From Clostridium_AW malenominatum (GTDB lineage Bacteria > Bacillota > Clostridia > Clostridiales > Clostridiaceae), in contig NZ_BAAACF010000003.1 of assembly GCF_039521365.1 (NCBI RefSeq), positions 310,001-374,000 of the forward strand: a stretch of 64,000 bases of DNA. Direction: 5' to 3'. Both the position numbers and the translations under genes were made by a program. The notes under the pieces were generated by a model. The model made no database searches. It worked only from the letters and a program-made list of their open reading frames with translations, and had not been told where the DNA came from. Position 1 is the stretch's first letter. Each line of letters begins with the position of its first letter. Shown one piece after another: positions 24,493 through 33,048 of the stretch.

Positions 24493-26937
24493 TTATATAA
24501 ACAGGTTAACATTAGAATCTTCCGCTTCTCCTAAATAGTATCCAACTCCCCCTATTTCCACTCCCTCTATTAATTCTTCTTTTTTTAGTCCCATAACGTC
24601 TAAAGACATTTGGCAAGCTACTATATTTATTCCGCTATCCATTGCTGATTTAATTAATTCCTCTAAAGATGTTATGTTCTTATTTTTCATTACCATTCTT
24701 ATCATCTTAGGACCCATGCCCATCATATTCATATTGGAAAGTTTTAACTTTTTACTTCCTCTTGGCATCATAACTCCGAACATTTTATCCATAAAGCCTT
24801 TAGTTACACTCACCTTTTCTGGCTTTCTAAGCACATTTAATCCCCAAAAGGTGAAAAACATTGTAACTTTTTTACCCATGGATGCTGCTCCATTAGCTAT
24901 TATGAACGAAGCAATTGCCTTGTCTAAGTCTCCGCTAAATACTACAATGGTTTTATTATCATTTACACCATTATTAGTTTTTTCAGAGGTAACTGCCTGT
25001 TCTCCCTGACCTTTTCTAATTGTAGCCTCAATTATTCCTTTTTCTTTTTTTATACCCATTAATTCATTATTAGTTCTTTCACACCAAGCCTTTATATCTC
25101 CAAAAAATCCTGGATCTGAAGCTCTAGCTTTTAATACTTCTCCATCTTCCATGAATCCTAAAGTTTTGCTTACCTGCATTAATGGCCCTGGGCAACTCAA
25201 TCCACAGATATCTAACTCTTTATCAACATTGTTCATAGATTTCTCCTCTCCCTTTTGTGAATTATTTTCATTTTTCTCATCTAAATCCTTAGGAGCAAAT
25301 TTGCTCATGATATAGGTCTTATATCCACCATTTAAGTTTTTAGCCCTAAAACCATTGGCCTTTAATATTCTATAGGTAATGTATCCTCTTAATCCTATTT
25401 GACAGTATATAATTATTTCTTTATCCTTATCTAACTCATTTAATCTGCTTCTTATCTCTTGTAGTGGAATATTAACAGAACCCTCAATCTTTCCACCGGA
25501 ATACTCTAATTCAGTTCTAACATCTAAAAGTACAGTATTTTCCTTGTCTCTATTATCTAATTCCTCTGGTGAAATCATCTCTACCATATTTCTTAATATA
25601 TTTTCTCCTAGAAATCCAGCCATGTTTACTGGATCCTTAGCGGAAGAATATGGTGGTGCATAGGAAAGTTCCAATTCTTCTAAATCATAAATAGTTCCAC
25701 CTAATCTAATAGCAGTGGCAATTACATCTATTCTTTTATCAACCCCATCATATCCACAACCCTGAGCCCCTAGTACCTTTCCCTCTTTATCAAAAAGTAC
25801 TTTAATGGCCATTGGAATTGCGCCTGGATAATACGATGCATGGGATTGTGGATGAATATGAAGTACTTTATAATCAATATTTGAAGCTTTTAACCCTCTT
25901 TCATTATTTCCAGTACTAGCAGCTGTCAAATCAAAGATTTTAATTATTGCCGTTCCTTGAGTTCCCTTATATTTTGAATCAATACCACATATATTATCAG
26001 CTGCTATTCTACCTTGTTTATTTGCTGGTCCTGCAAGGGGTATAGCCGTATTTTTCTTACTTATAAAATCTATAACCTCTATAGCATCTCCAACAGCATA
26101 TATATTTGGTATATTTGTTTCCATATTATCCTTTACTAAAATGTGACCCCTATTTCCCAATTCTATGCCACTATCTTTTATAAAATCCGTATCTGGTTTT
26201 ACTCCTATAGCTAAAATAACTATTTCAGCATCTATAGTTTTTCCGCTATTTAAAAGGACTGATAAGCCTTTATCCTTATCTTTAAAGCTCTTGACACCAT
26301 CATTTAATATTAAAGTTACTCCATTATCCTCAAGTTCCTTTTCTGCGTAGGTAACCATGTCAGAGTCAAAAGGTGCTAAAATATGAGGTGCTGCTTCTAC
26401 TAACGATACCTTAACCCCTCTGTGAACTAGATTTTCTGCCATTTCTACTCCAATATATCCTCCACCTATAACCACTGCTTTTTTTATCTCTTCATCATCT
26501 ATATAGGTTTTTATTTTATCCATATCTGGTATGTTTCTTAGAATAAATATTTTTTTGCTATTTATACCTTCAATGGCTGGTCTTAAAGACTTCCCTCCAG
26601 GGGATAAAATTAAATAATCATAGGTTTCCTCATAAATCCCCTTATCCTTACTCCTCACCTTTACTTTATTTAATTTTGCATCTACTTCTATTACTTCACT
26701 TTCTACTCTAATGTCTATGTTAAATTTCTTTCCCATTTCTTCTGGAGTTTGAAGTATAAGACTTTCCCTTTCTTTTATAGTTTCTCCTATGTGGTAAGGA
26801 AGGCCACAATTAGCAAAGGATATATATTCTCCTTTTTCAAACATAATAATTTCTATATTCTCATCTAATCTTCTAAGTCTAGCTGCAGCAGAAGCTCCTC
26901 CTGCTACACCTCCTACTATTAAAACTTTTTTACTCAT
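24493..26937 (-). CDS. CoA-disulfide-reductase-like flavoprotein fused to rhodanese, TusA and DsrE domains
   Basis: An 814-residue four-module protein. Residues 1-445 form a pyridine nucleotide-disulfide oxidoreductase with FAD site VGGVAGGASAAARLRR and the redox cysteine in SFANCGLPYH (Cys44), as in CoA-disulfide reductase/NADH:persulfide reductases. Residues about 460-550 are a rhodanese domain with active Cys in IIYCQIGLRGY. Residues about 575-645 are a TusA domain (DICGLSCPGPLMQ). Residues about 655-814 are a DsrE2-type domain. All four handle persulfide sulfur, so it likely reduces or relays sulfane sulfur. An ArsR-type regulator lies 18 bp upstream in the same operon. Confidence 0.9.
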   Translation of the reverse strand: MSKKVLIVGGVAGGASAAARLRRLDENIEIIMFEKGEYISFANCGLPYHIGETIKERESLILQTPEEMGKKFNIDIRVESEVIEVDAKLNKVKVRSKDKGIYEETYDYLILSPGGKSLRPAIEGINSKKIFILRNIPDMDKIKTYIDDEEIKKAVVIGGGYIGVEMAENLVHRGVKVSLVEAAPHILAPFDSDMVTYAEKELEDNGVTLILNDGVKSFKDKDKGLSVLLNSGKTIDAEIVILAIGVKPDTDFIKDSGIELGNRGHILVKDNMETNIPNIYAVGDAIEVIDFISKKNTAIPLAGPANKQGRIAADNICGIDSKYKGTQGTAIIKIFDLTAASTGNNERGLKASNIDYKVLHIHPQSHASYYPGAIPMAIKVLFDKEGKVLGAQGCGYDGVDKRIDVIATAIRLGGTIYDLEELELSYAPPYSSAKDPVNMAGFLGENILRNMVEMISPEELDNRDKENTVLLDVRTELEYSGGKIEGSVNIPLQEIRSRLNELDKDKEIIIYCQIGLRGYITYRILKANGFRAKNLNGGYKTYIMSKFAPKDLDEKNENNSQKGEEKSMNNVDKELDICGLSCPGPLMQVSKTLGFMEDGEVLKARASDPGFFGDIKAWCERTNNELMGIKKEKGIIEATIRKGQGEQAVTSEKTNNGVNDNKTIVVFSGDLDKAIASFIIANGAASMGKKVTMFFTFWGLNVLRKPEKVSVTKGFMDKMFGVMMPRGSKKLKLSNMNMMGMGPKMIRMVMKNKNITSLEELIKSAMDSGINIVACQMSLDVMGLKKEELIEGVEIGGVGYYLGEAEDSNVNLFI

Positions 26938-26955
26938 ATTTTCTCCTCCATAATC

Positions 26956-27240
26956 TTATTCCTCAAATAAGGATTGAATTAGTTTTATTATTCCCTTATC
27001 GCAAATACTATAATTAATTTCTAGCCCATTTCTTTCTCCCTCAATTATCCCTGCTGTCCTTAGTTTCTGAAGATGTTGAGATATTGTAGATTGAGGCATG
27101 TTAAGGCAATTTTGCATATGGCTTACATTACACTTACCTTTTTCTATTAATCCTTTTACTATGCAAAGCCTTACAGGGTGGGCTAACACTTTTAAAAGTT
27201 CAGCTCTATCATTAAAATCTTTTATATTGTAATTATTCAT
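26956..27240 (-). CDS. ArsR-family transcriptional regulator
   Basis: A 94-residue winged-helix repressor: LLKVLAHPVRLCIVKGLIEK, then CNVSHMQNCLNMPQSTISQH with the recognition helix. Cysteines at about residues 28, 38 and 45 could sense metal or persulfide, as in sulfane-sulfur-responsive ArsR proteins (SqrR/BigR type). It is 18 bp upstream of the four-domain sulfur-relay flavoprotein and probably controls it from the promoter at 27270-27298. The ligand is inferred from context only. Confidence 0.88.
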   Translation of the reverse strand: MNNYNIKDFNDRAELLKVLAHPVRLCIVKGLIEKGKCNVSHMQNCLNMPQSTISQHLQKLRTAGIIEGERNGLEINYSICDKGIIKLIQSLFEE

Positions 27241-27269
27241 AATATCATTACCTCCATCATTATATTTAT

Positions 27270-27298
27270 ATATTACGTTTTTACGATATATTTGTCAA
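27270..27298 (-). promoter_or_regulatory. Promoter of the arsR-flavoprotein operon
   Basis: Minus-strand TTGACA (27293-27298) and TAATAT (27270-27275) are spaced 17 bp. The spacer holds CGTAAAAACGTAA, a duplicated CGTAA that may be the repressor contact site. Confidence 0.6.
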
Positions 27299-27316
27299 TA
27301 ATTTATCATATAAAAT

Positions 27317-27362
27317 AAGGCATGAAAAATAAAATAATTAATTGTTTTATTTTTCATACCTT
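27317..27362 (-). terminator. Terminator of the metallophosphoesterase gene
   Basis: A long AT-rich stem: ATGAAAAATAAAA pairs with TTTTATTTTTCAT around an 8-10 nt loop, extended by AAGG/CCTT. It overlaps the stop codon and is followed by ATTTTATATG on the minus strand. Confidence 0.6.
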
Positions 27363-28047
27363 ATAATATTTTTATAGGAATAAAATCTAAATAATCACAG
27401 GAAGTTAAGTAATATTCTATTCCTCCTATGTTTCCCTCTAATACTTTTTCTTTAGAAACACTATGCAAATGCCCATAGATTACCTTCTCCACATTATATT
27501 CTTTGAGAATATCTATGAAACCCGACTCTTCTTTTTTATCATGGCTAGGAGGATAATGAAGCATAACTATAAATTTGCTAAATCCTTCTTTAACTGCTGA
27601 CTCCAAAGAAAGTCTTAATCTTATCAGTTCTCTTTTATATATTTTATTATCGTTTTCTGTAAACTTTTCTCCCCCTGGACATATCCACCCTCTTGTTCCA
27701 CAAATTGCATGTTCACCATGGGAAAAATGGTTATTTTGTATAAATTTCATATCTTCATATAAGTTGTTTAATTTGCTAATACTTTGCCACCAATAATCAT
27801 GATTACCTTTAACAAAAATCTTTCTTCCAGGAAGATTATGAATCCATTCTAAATCCATCATGCTTTCATCTATTTTCATAGACCAAGATATATCTCCTGG
27901 AATAAGTATAGTATCCTCTTCATTTATAATATGTAGCCAATTATTTTTTATTTTTTCCTCATGCTTAAGCCACTTTTCTCCAAAGACATCCATAGGCTTT
28001 TCCGTAGTAAAAGCCAAATGAAAATCTGATATTGCATAAATTGCCAT
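27361..28047 (-). CDS. Calcineurin-like metallophosphoesterase
   Basis: A 228-residue enzyme with the full dinuclear-metal motif set: ISDFHLA (D-x-H) near residue 7, ILIPGDISWSM (GD), VKGNHDYWW (GNHD), MLHYPPSHD (H) and IYGHLHS (GHxH). It belongs to the family of clostridial and bacillar cytosolic phosphoesterases with undefined substrates. It starts 4 bp after the FlhB-like gene stop and probably shares its transcript. The C-terminus LDFIPIKIL is complete. Confidence 0.85.
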   Translation of the reverse strand: MAIYAISDFHLAFTTEKPMDVFGEKWLKHEEKIKNNWLHIINEEDTILIPGDISWSMKIDESMMDLEWIHNLPGRKIFVKGNHDYWWQSISKLNNLYEDMKFIQNNHFSHGEHAICGTRGWICPGGEKFTENDNKIYKRELIRLRLSLESAVKEGFSKFIVMLHYPPSHDKKEESGFIDILKEYNVEKVIYGHLHSVSKEKVLEGNIGGIEYYLTSCDYLDFIPIKIL

Positions 28048-28051
28048 ATAT

Positions 28052-28315
28052 TCACCTTCTGTCTATTGTTTCATCTATATCTATTACATATGCTATTACC
28101 TTAGCTACCACATCATAGAGCTCAAAGGGAATAGACTCTCCTACATCTACATTGGTTAATAAATTAGCCAACTCTTCATCATAAACTATTGGAACTTTTT
28201 CTTCCCCAGCCTTTTCTATTATTCTATCTGCAACATATCCCATTCCAGTAGCAGTAACTACTGGAGCGCTATATCCGCCTTCATATTTTAAAGCTGCAGC
28301 TTTTTTTCTTTTCAT
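28052..28315 (-). CDS. FlhB C-terminal-domain-like protein (YlqH type)
   Basis: An 87-residue protein matching only the cytoplasmic domain of FlhB/EscU export-switch proteins: AAALKYEGGYSAPVVTATGM, then VPIVYDEELANLL and FELYDVVAKVIAYVIDID. The self-cleaving NPTH motif and all membrane helices of real FlhB are absent; the N-terminus begins beyond that site. No flagellar genes are nearby. Together with the FliK-like gene 26 bp upstream it reproduces the B. subtilis ylqG-ylqH pair, whose role is unknown. Confidence 0.85.
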   Translation of the reverse strand: MKRKKAAALKYEGGYSAPVVTATGMGYVADRIIEKAGEEKVPIVYDEELANLLTNVDVGESIPFELYDVVAKVIAYVIDIDETIDRR

Positions 28316-28341
28316 AGATAATCCTCCTAATTTAAAGAGAA

Positions 28342-29790
28342 TTAAACTTTAACATTGATACTGCCAAGGTTGTTATCCACAAAAAACTCTCTGCAGTTTG
28401 CAATATTAAACTCTTCTTCTTTTTGCTCTACCTTGACTAAGATATTATATCCCATAGTGGATAACTCCTGCAACACTTTACTCTTTCCATTATCCAACGC
28501 TTTTATCCATTTTTTATCACACTTCATGTCTATATTTAGATTATTATTATTTATAGAAATAAAAGCATCTATGATTCCCATATTAACTGTTTTTATAGAG
28601 GTTGCAATTTTTACATTTTTACTATCTATTTTCTTGCCTTTTTTTCTTTCATCTTTAATAATTAATTTACATTCATAATCTTCCCTGTTCAGTTTTAGTG
28701 GTATATCCATATAGTAATATTCATTAGATATAGTATTATAAATCTTAATACTGTCTATATTATTTTTTATAAAGTCTACTACTTTATCATAAACTTCACC
28801 TTTAATTTTCCCCTTTTCATCTAATGTATATTTTATTATTTCTTTTATTTCTTCTAGCTTAGAATTTATCTCTACCTTAACATCCTTCCATAAATCCTTT
28901 TTTATTATAGTATTACCCTTTTCTATATTATTAACATCTTCCTTTTTTAAAAGTGAAATAAATTCTTTTTCCACTACTTCTTCTTTTACAACATCTTTTT
29001 TAATTGCATATTTTTCTACGTTCTCCTCAATATCCTTTTCCGCAATCTTAAATTCATTCTTATTATTGTCCTTAATTTCTTTTTCTAATACCTTGCCCAT
29101 ATGCTCAACAATTTTATGTATAGATTCTTCTTTAAATATCTTATTAAAGCCTTTAATGTTTTCTTTTGTAAACTCTATATCATTTTCAAAAAATGTTAGG
29201 ACTTCCTTTTCTGTTAATCCCTTTAACTCTTTAAAAAAATCCTTTAAAATCCCCTTAACTTTCTCTTCTCTTAATGAACCTTCCTCTATATCTCTTCCAT
29301 CTAAGTATTTTTTTATAAACACTTCTTCTTCTGCAGGATTCTCATCTACTCTTTTTATAAAATTAACTACAGTACTTATTTTAGATATATTGTCCTTTGT
29401 TAATGGTATATTGTGCTTAACCATTTTTTCGAGTAATGGATACTCTTCCTTATCTATGGCAATATTTTGTTCAGTTAATATATCTTCTATGGAATCCTTT
29501 TTTAATTGCTCCTCATTTTTCTTAGGAACTACTATAGAAAGCTTAACTTTTCCATCTTCATATCCTTCTACTTTAAACTTTAAAAGACCTTCTGGGGGAA
29601 ATTGAAGTGGTTTATTCAAAGTAGCAGGAAACTGCCATCCATCTAAAAGTCTTAGAAGAACTTCATTTTTAAGCTCGTCTGCGGTAATTACTCTACCAAT
29701 TAATATTTCTCCAATTTGAAAAGATATCTTGTCTTTAATTTGTTTCGTATTTAAGTCATATACTCCATTTACATTCCATATTCCTGCCAT
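28342..29790 (-). CDS. FliK-like (YlqG-type) protein
   Basis: A 482-residue soluble, strongly charged protein. Its C-terminal 100 residues (GIIDAFISINNNNLNIDMKC, then LSTMGYNILVKVEQKEEEFN) resemble the FliK hook-length-control C-terminal fold. The N-terminus GEILIGRVITADELKNEVLL followed by FPPEGLLKFKVEGYEDGKVK suggests a small beta domain. A long lysine/glutamate-rich helical middle links them. It directly precedes the FlhB-C-like gene; FliK C-domains bind FlhB C-domains in flagella, so a physical pair is plausible. GGGGGGGAG precedes the ATG by several bases. FliK homology is an inference from weak features. Confidence 0.6.
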   Translation of the reverse strand: MAGIWNVNGVYDLNTKQIKDKISFQIGEILIGRVITADELKNEVLLRLLDGWQFPATLNKPLQFPPEGLLKFKVEGYEDGKVKLSIVVPKKNEEQLKKDSIEDILTEQNIAIDKEEYPLLEKMVKHNIPLTKDNISKISTVVNFIKRVDENPAEEEVFIKKYLDGRDIEEGSLREEKVKGILKDFFKELKGLTEKEVLTFFENDIEFTKENIKGFNKIFKEESIHKIVEHMGKVLEKEIKDNNKNEFKIAEKDIEENVEKYAIKKDVVKEEVVEKEFISLLKKEDVNNIEKGNTIIKKDLWKDVKVEINSKLEEIKEIIKYTLDEKGKIKGEVYDKVVDFIKNNIDSIKIYNTISNEYYYMDIPLKLNREDYECKLIIKDERKKGKKIDSKNVKIATSIKTVNMGIIDAFISINNNNLNIDMKCDKKWIKALDNGKSKVLQELSTMGYNILVKVEQKEEEFNIANCREFFVDNNLGSINVKV

Positions 29791-29888
29791 GAGCGTCTCC
29801 CCCCCTTAGTTTTATTATCGTGTAATAGAGCTGTTTTCTTAATACCTCCGAGGTCGCTACATTTTATTCCATATTATTAAAAATAAAA

Positions 29889-29914
29889 GAGCCTACATAT
29901 TTTGATGTAAGCTC
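29889..29914 (-). terminator. Terminator of ribU
   Basis: On the minus strand GAGCTTACAT and ATGTAGGCTC pair (10 bp, one G-T) around CAAAAT and are followed by TTTTATTTTT. Confidence 0.8.
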
Positions 29915-29920
29915 AAATTC

Positions 29921-30535
29921 TTATTTAACTAGCTCATTTTCCATGCCTTCTTTATGAAGCATTGGAGATACACTTTTATATATTCCTAAAGTTACTACTG
30001 AAACAAATATTCCCTTTATTAAATTGAAAGGAACTATTGACCATAGTATAAATGTCCAAAGATCTTTTACCATTGGATTTACCTTTGAGGCCATTCCTAC
30101 GAACGCCTGTAGTGGTACATTTAAAACCTTTTGATATAATGGTAAAAATAAATAATAATTAAATATTCCTGCAGCTATAGCCATAACTACTGAACCTACT
30201 ACAAGTCCCATAAAAGCTGATTTTTTGCTTTTATTATTTTTGTAAATAGTTCCCGCTGTAATTACAATTACTGCTCCAACTAAAAAGTTAGCTAATTCTC
30301 CTACAAAAGCTGTTTTTGTAGCGAAAACTCCATGAAGTATGTTCTTAACTAACTGAATAATAACCCCTTCTATAGGTCCAAAGGCAAAAGCTCCAATTAA
30401 TGCTGGTATATCACTGATATCTATTTTAAGAAACTCTGGAAAGAAAGGTATTGGTAATTCTATATACATTATTAAATACGCTATAACACTTAATAATGTT
30501 ATTTTGATTGATTTGTTTAATTTTTTATTTCTCAT
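29921..30535 (-). CDS. ribU: Riboflavin ECF transporter substrate-binding component
   Basis: A 204-residue S component with six hydrophobic segments. IMYIELPIPFFPEFLKIDIS followed by DIPALIGAFAFGPIEGVIIQ is the classic RibU substrate region. It captures riboflavin and works with a shared ECF energising module that is not in this window. An FMN riboswitch lies in its leader, confirming the flavin assignment. An AGGAGG ribosome site precedes the ATG. It is monocistronic with its own promoter and terminator. Confidence 0.94.
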   Translation of the reverse strand: MRNKKLNKSIKITLLSVIAYLIMYIELPIPFFPEFLKIDISDIPALIGAFAFGPIEGVIIQLVKNILHGVFATKTAFVGELANFLVGAVIVITAGTIYKNNKSKKSAFMGLVVGSVVMAIAAGIFNYYLFLPLYQKVLNVPLQAFVGMASKVNPMVKDLWTFILWSIVPFNLIKGIFVSVVTLGIYKSVSPMLHKEGMENELVK

Positions 30536-30571
30536 ATTAAATTCCTCCTAAAATATTTTTAAAATAAAAAA

Positions 30572-30594
30572 GCCCCAACAAAAAATGTCAGGGC
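30572..30594 (-). terminator. Riboswitch-controlled attenuator upstream of ribU
   Basis: Minus-strand GCCCTGACA and TGTTGGGGC form a 9-bp stem with a T-rich loop, followed by TTTTTTATTTT. It lies between the FMN aptamer and ribU and is the likely expression platform. Confidence 0.8.
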
Positions 30595-30619
30595 ATCATT
30601 AACAACACTGTTTTAAAAC

Positions 30620-30730
30620 ACCTTCTCTCATCCAGACTATACTGTCGGCTTCGGAATCTAACCGAATCATGCCTTACGGCTCGCGGGCTATACCGCCGGT
30701 GGGGACTTACACCCCGCCCTGAAGATAAAT
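30620..30730 (-). promoter_or_regulatory. FMN riboswitch (RFN element)
   Basis: Minus-strand conserved RFN blocks are present in order: TCTTCAGGGCGGGGTG, CCCCACCGGCGGTAT, AGCCCGCGAGCC, GATTCGGTTAGATTCCG and AGCCGACAGTATAGTCTGGA-TGAGAGAAGG. It sits 85 bp upstream of ribU with a terminator in between, so FMN binding should stop transcription of the riboflavin importer. Confidence 0.95.
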
Positions 30731-30748
30731 TATTCTATTTTCACTATA

Positions 30749-30777
30749 ATTATAGACCAAGGCTTGGAAAAATTCAA
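30749..30777 (-). promoter_or_regulatory. Promoter of the FMN riboswitch-ribU transcript
   Basis: Minus-strand TTGAAT (30772-30777) and TATAAT (30749-30754) are spaced 17 bp. It begins only 9 bp after the tex stop codon. Confidence 0.75.
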
Positions 30778-30785
30778 TACAATTT

Positions 30786-32945
30786 TTAAATTTCTTTCAT
30801 GGTTAAAGATATTCTCTTTCTCTTTAAATCTACTTCCATTACTTTTACGTTAACAATATCCCCAACCTTTACAATATCTAAAGGATGCTTAACAAATTTA
30901 TCAGCTAGCTGACTTATATGTACTAAGCCATCTTGATGCACCCCTATATCTACAAAAGCCCCAAAATCTGCTACATTTCTAACGGTTCCTGTAAGAGCCA
31001 TGCCTGGCTTTAGCTGATTTATATCTATTACTCCAGTTTTAAATATAGGCTTTGGAAGCTCTTCCCTAGGGTCTCTTCCTGGTTTCACTAACTCTTTTAT
31101 TATATCTTTAAGGGTAGGGATTCCTATTTCTAATTCTTCACTTAATTTTTCTATACCTATACCTCTTACTCTTTCTTCTATATCCCCTAGTTTTTTATTT
31201 TTTAAATCTTCTACAGTATATTTTAAAATCCCTATTAGTTTTTTAGTAGCCTCATAGGATTCAGGATGGACAGAAGTATTATCTAAGGGTTCCTTGCTTT
31301 CCATAACTCTTAAGAATCCTGCACATTGTTGGTAGGCTTTATCTCCTAATCTTTTAACCTTTAAAAGTTCTTTTCTACTTTTAAATTTCCCAACTTCTTC
31401 TCTATACAATACAATGTTTTGTGCAATAGAAGCGTTAACTCCTGATATGTATGAAAGCAGTGATGGTGTCGCTATGTTTAAATCCACCCCTACGGTATTT
31501 ACGCAGTCTTCTACTACTCCCTTTAAGGATTCATCTAATTTTTTAGGAGTTACATCATGTTGATATTGCCCTACTCCTATGGATTTAGGGTCTATTTTAA
31601 CTAGCTCTGCCAAAGGGTCTTGCAGTCTTCTCCCAATAGATATAGCTCCTCTTATGGATACGTCAATATCTGGATATTCCTTTGCTGCAAGTTCGGATGC
31701 TGAGTATACTGAGGCACCTGCTTCAGAAACTATAACGTAAAATAACTCTTTGCCCTTTTCTTCCTTCACTTCTTTTATAAGTTTTTCTATGACCTCTTCA
31801 GATTCTCTACTTGCTGTTCCATTTCCTAAAGATATAACATCTACATTGTGTTTATAAATTAGCTCTTTTAATGCCTTTATAGACCCTTCTACATCTCTTC
31901 TAGGCTCTGTAGGATAAATGGTTGCCGTATCTACAAACTTTCCTGTATCGTCTAGTACAGCTATTTTACAGCCAGTTCTAAAGCCTGGATCATATCCTAA
32001 TACCACTTTTCCTTTTATGGGTGCCTGCATTAAAAGGGCATTTAAGTTAGCTTTAAAAATATCTATAGCTCCTTCTTCTCCAATTTCGGTAAGTTCTGTT
32101 CTTATTTCTCTTTCTATGGAAGGATAGATAAGCCTTTTTAGAGAATCTACAATACTCTTTTCTATATATTCATCAGTTATAGGATTATTTTTAAGTATTC
32201 TTCCCTTTAGATAGTTAATTATTTTATCCATATCTACAGATATTTTAACTGAAAGAATTTTTTCCTTTTCTCCTCTATTTATTGCTAGAATTCTGTGGGC
32301 AGGAATTGATCTTACAGCTTCCGTGTAATTATAATACATTTCATATGGGGTAGGTTCTTTGCTTTCACCCTTAGTTTCTATTAATCCTTCCTTAGCTACA
32401 TAATTTCTAATCCATTTTCTATATTCTGCCTCATCAGATATTATTTCACTTATTACATCCATAGCTCCGTTTAAAGCTTCTTCCTCTGAGTTCACAGCTC
32501 TTTCTTCATCTATATATTTAGACGTCTCTTCTTTAATGTCTCCTTTAAAACTTCCGTCTAATATAATTTCAGCTAAAGGCTTTAATCCTTTTTCTATGGC
32601 AATAGTAGCTCTAGTTCTTTTCTTAGGTCTAAATGGCCTATATAAATCCTCTACCTCTGTCAATGTGGCACTGTTAACTATGGATTTCTTTAGATCTTCT
32701 GTAAGCTTTCCTTGCTCATCAATTATCCTTAATACATCCTCTTTTTTCCCCTGAAGATTTCTTAAGTAGCTCAGTCTCTCGCCAAATTCCCTCAAGGTAA
32801 CATCCGTTAATCCACCAGTGACCTCTTTTCTATACCTAGCGATAAAGGGAATAGTATTTCCTTCATCTAAAAGCTCTATAACGCTATTTACTATACTTAT
32901 GCTTATATTTAATTCTTGTGATAATTGTTCAACGATACTTTTCAT
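30786..32945 (-). CDS. tex: Tex-family RNA-binding transcription accessory protein
   Basis: A 719-residue Tex/YhgF protein: N-terminal helical Tex domain (residues 1-190), YqgF-like RNase H fold with LGYDPGFRTGCKIAVLDDTG near 330, HhH motifs (EEVGKFKSRKELLKVKRLGD) and a C-terminal S1 domain (GMALTGTVRNVADFGAFVDI). Tex binds nucleic acid and associates with transcription elongation complexes. The start at 32945 was chosen because GGAGGT lies 4 bp upstream; a TTG at 32957 overlaps that site. It is a single gene, with the ribU promoter immediately after it. Confidence 0.94.
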   Translation of the reverse strand: MKSIVEQLSQELNISISIVNSVIELLDEGNTIPFIARYRKEVTGGLTDVTLREFGERLSYLRNLQGKKEDVLRIIDEQGKLTEDLKKSIVNSATLTEVEDLYRPFRPKKRTRATIAIEKGLKPLAEIILDGSFKGDIKEETSKYIDEERAVNSEEEALNGAMDVISEIISDEAEYRKWIRNYVAKEGLIETKGESKEPTPYEMYYNYTEAVRSIPAHRILAINRGEKEKILSVKISVDMDKIINYLKGRILKNNPITDEYIEKSIVDSLKRLIYPSIEREIRTELTEIGEEGAIDIFKANLNALLMQAPIKGKVVLGYDPGFRTGCKIAVLDDTGKFVDTATIYPTEPRRDVEGSIKALKELIYKHNVDVISLGNGTASRESEEVIEKLIKEVKEEKGKELFYVIVSEAGASVYSASELAAKEYPDIDVSIRGAISIGRRLQDPLAELVKIDPKSIGVGQYQHDVTPKKLDESLKGVVEDCVNTVGVDLNIATPSLLSYISGVNASIAQNIVLYREEVGKFKSRKELLKVKRLGDKAYQQCAGFLRVMESKEPLDNTSVHPESYEATKKLIGILKYTVEDLKNKKLGDIEERVRGIGIEKLSEELEIGIPTLKDIIKELVKPGRDPREELPKPIFKTGVIDINQLKPGMALTGTVRNVADFGAFVDIGVHQDGLVHISQLADKFVKHPLDIVKVGDIVNVKVMEVDLKRKRISLTMKEI

Positions 32946-33048
32946 ATTTACCTCCAACTAAACTATTTCAAAATTATTTTACAACAGTTATATAAACTTT
33001 TCCAATGTAATATATTTTATATGATACTATTTTTATAAGGAGTTTCCC

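Noticed and set aside
24347..24497. AT-rich TTAACAATT-type repeats as a replication origin or att site
   Set aside because: There are no DnaA boxes, integrase or tRNA nearby; the words simply flank a bidirectional terminator between convergent genes.
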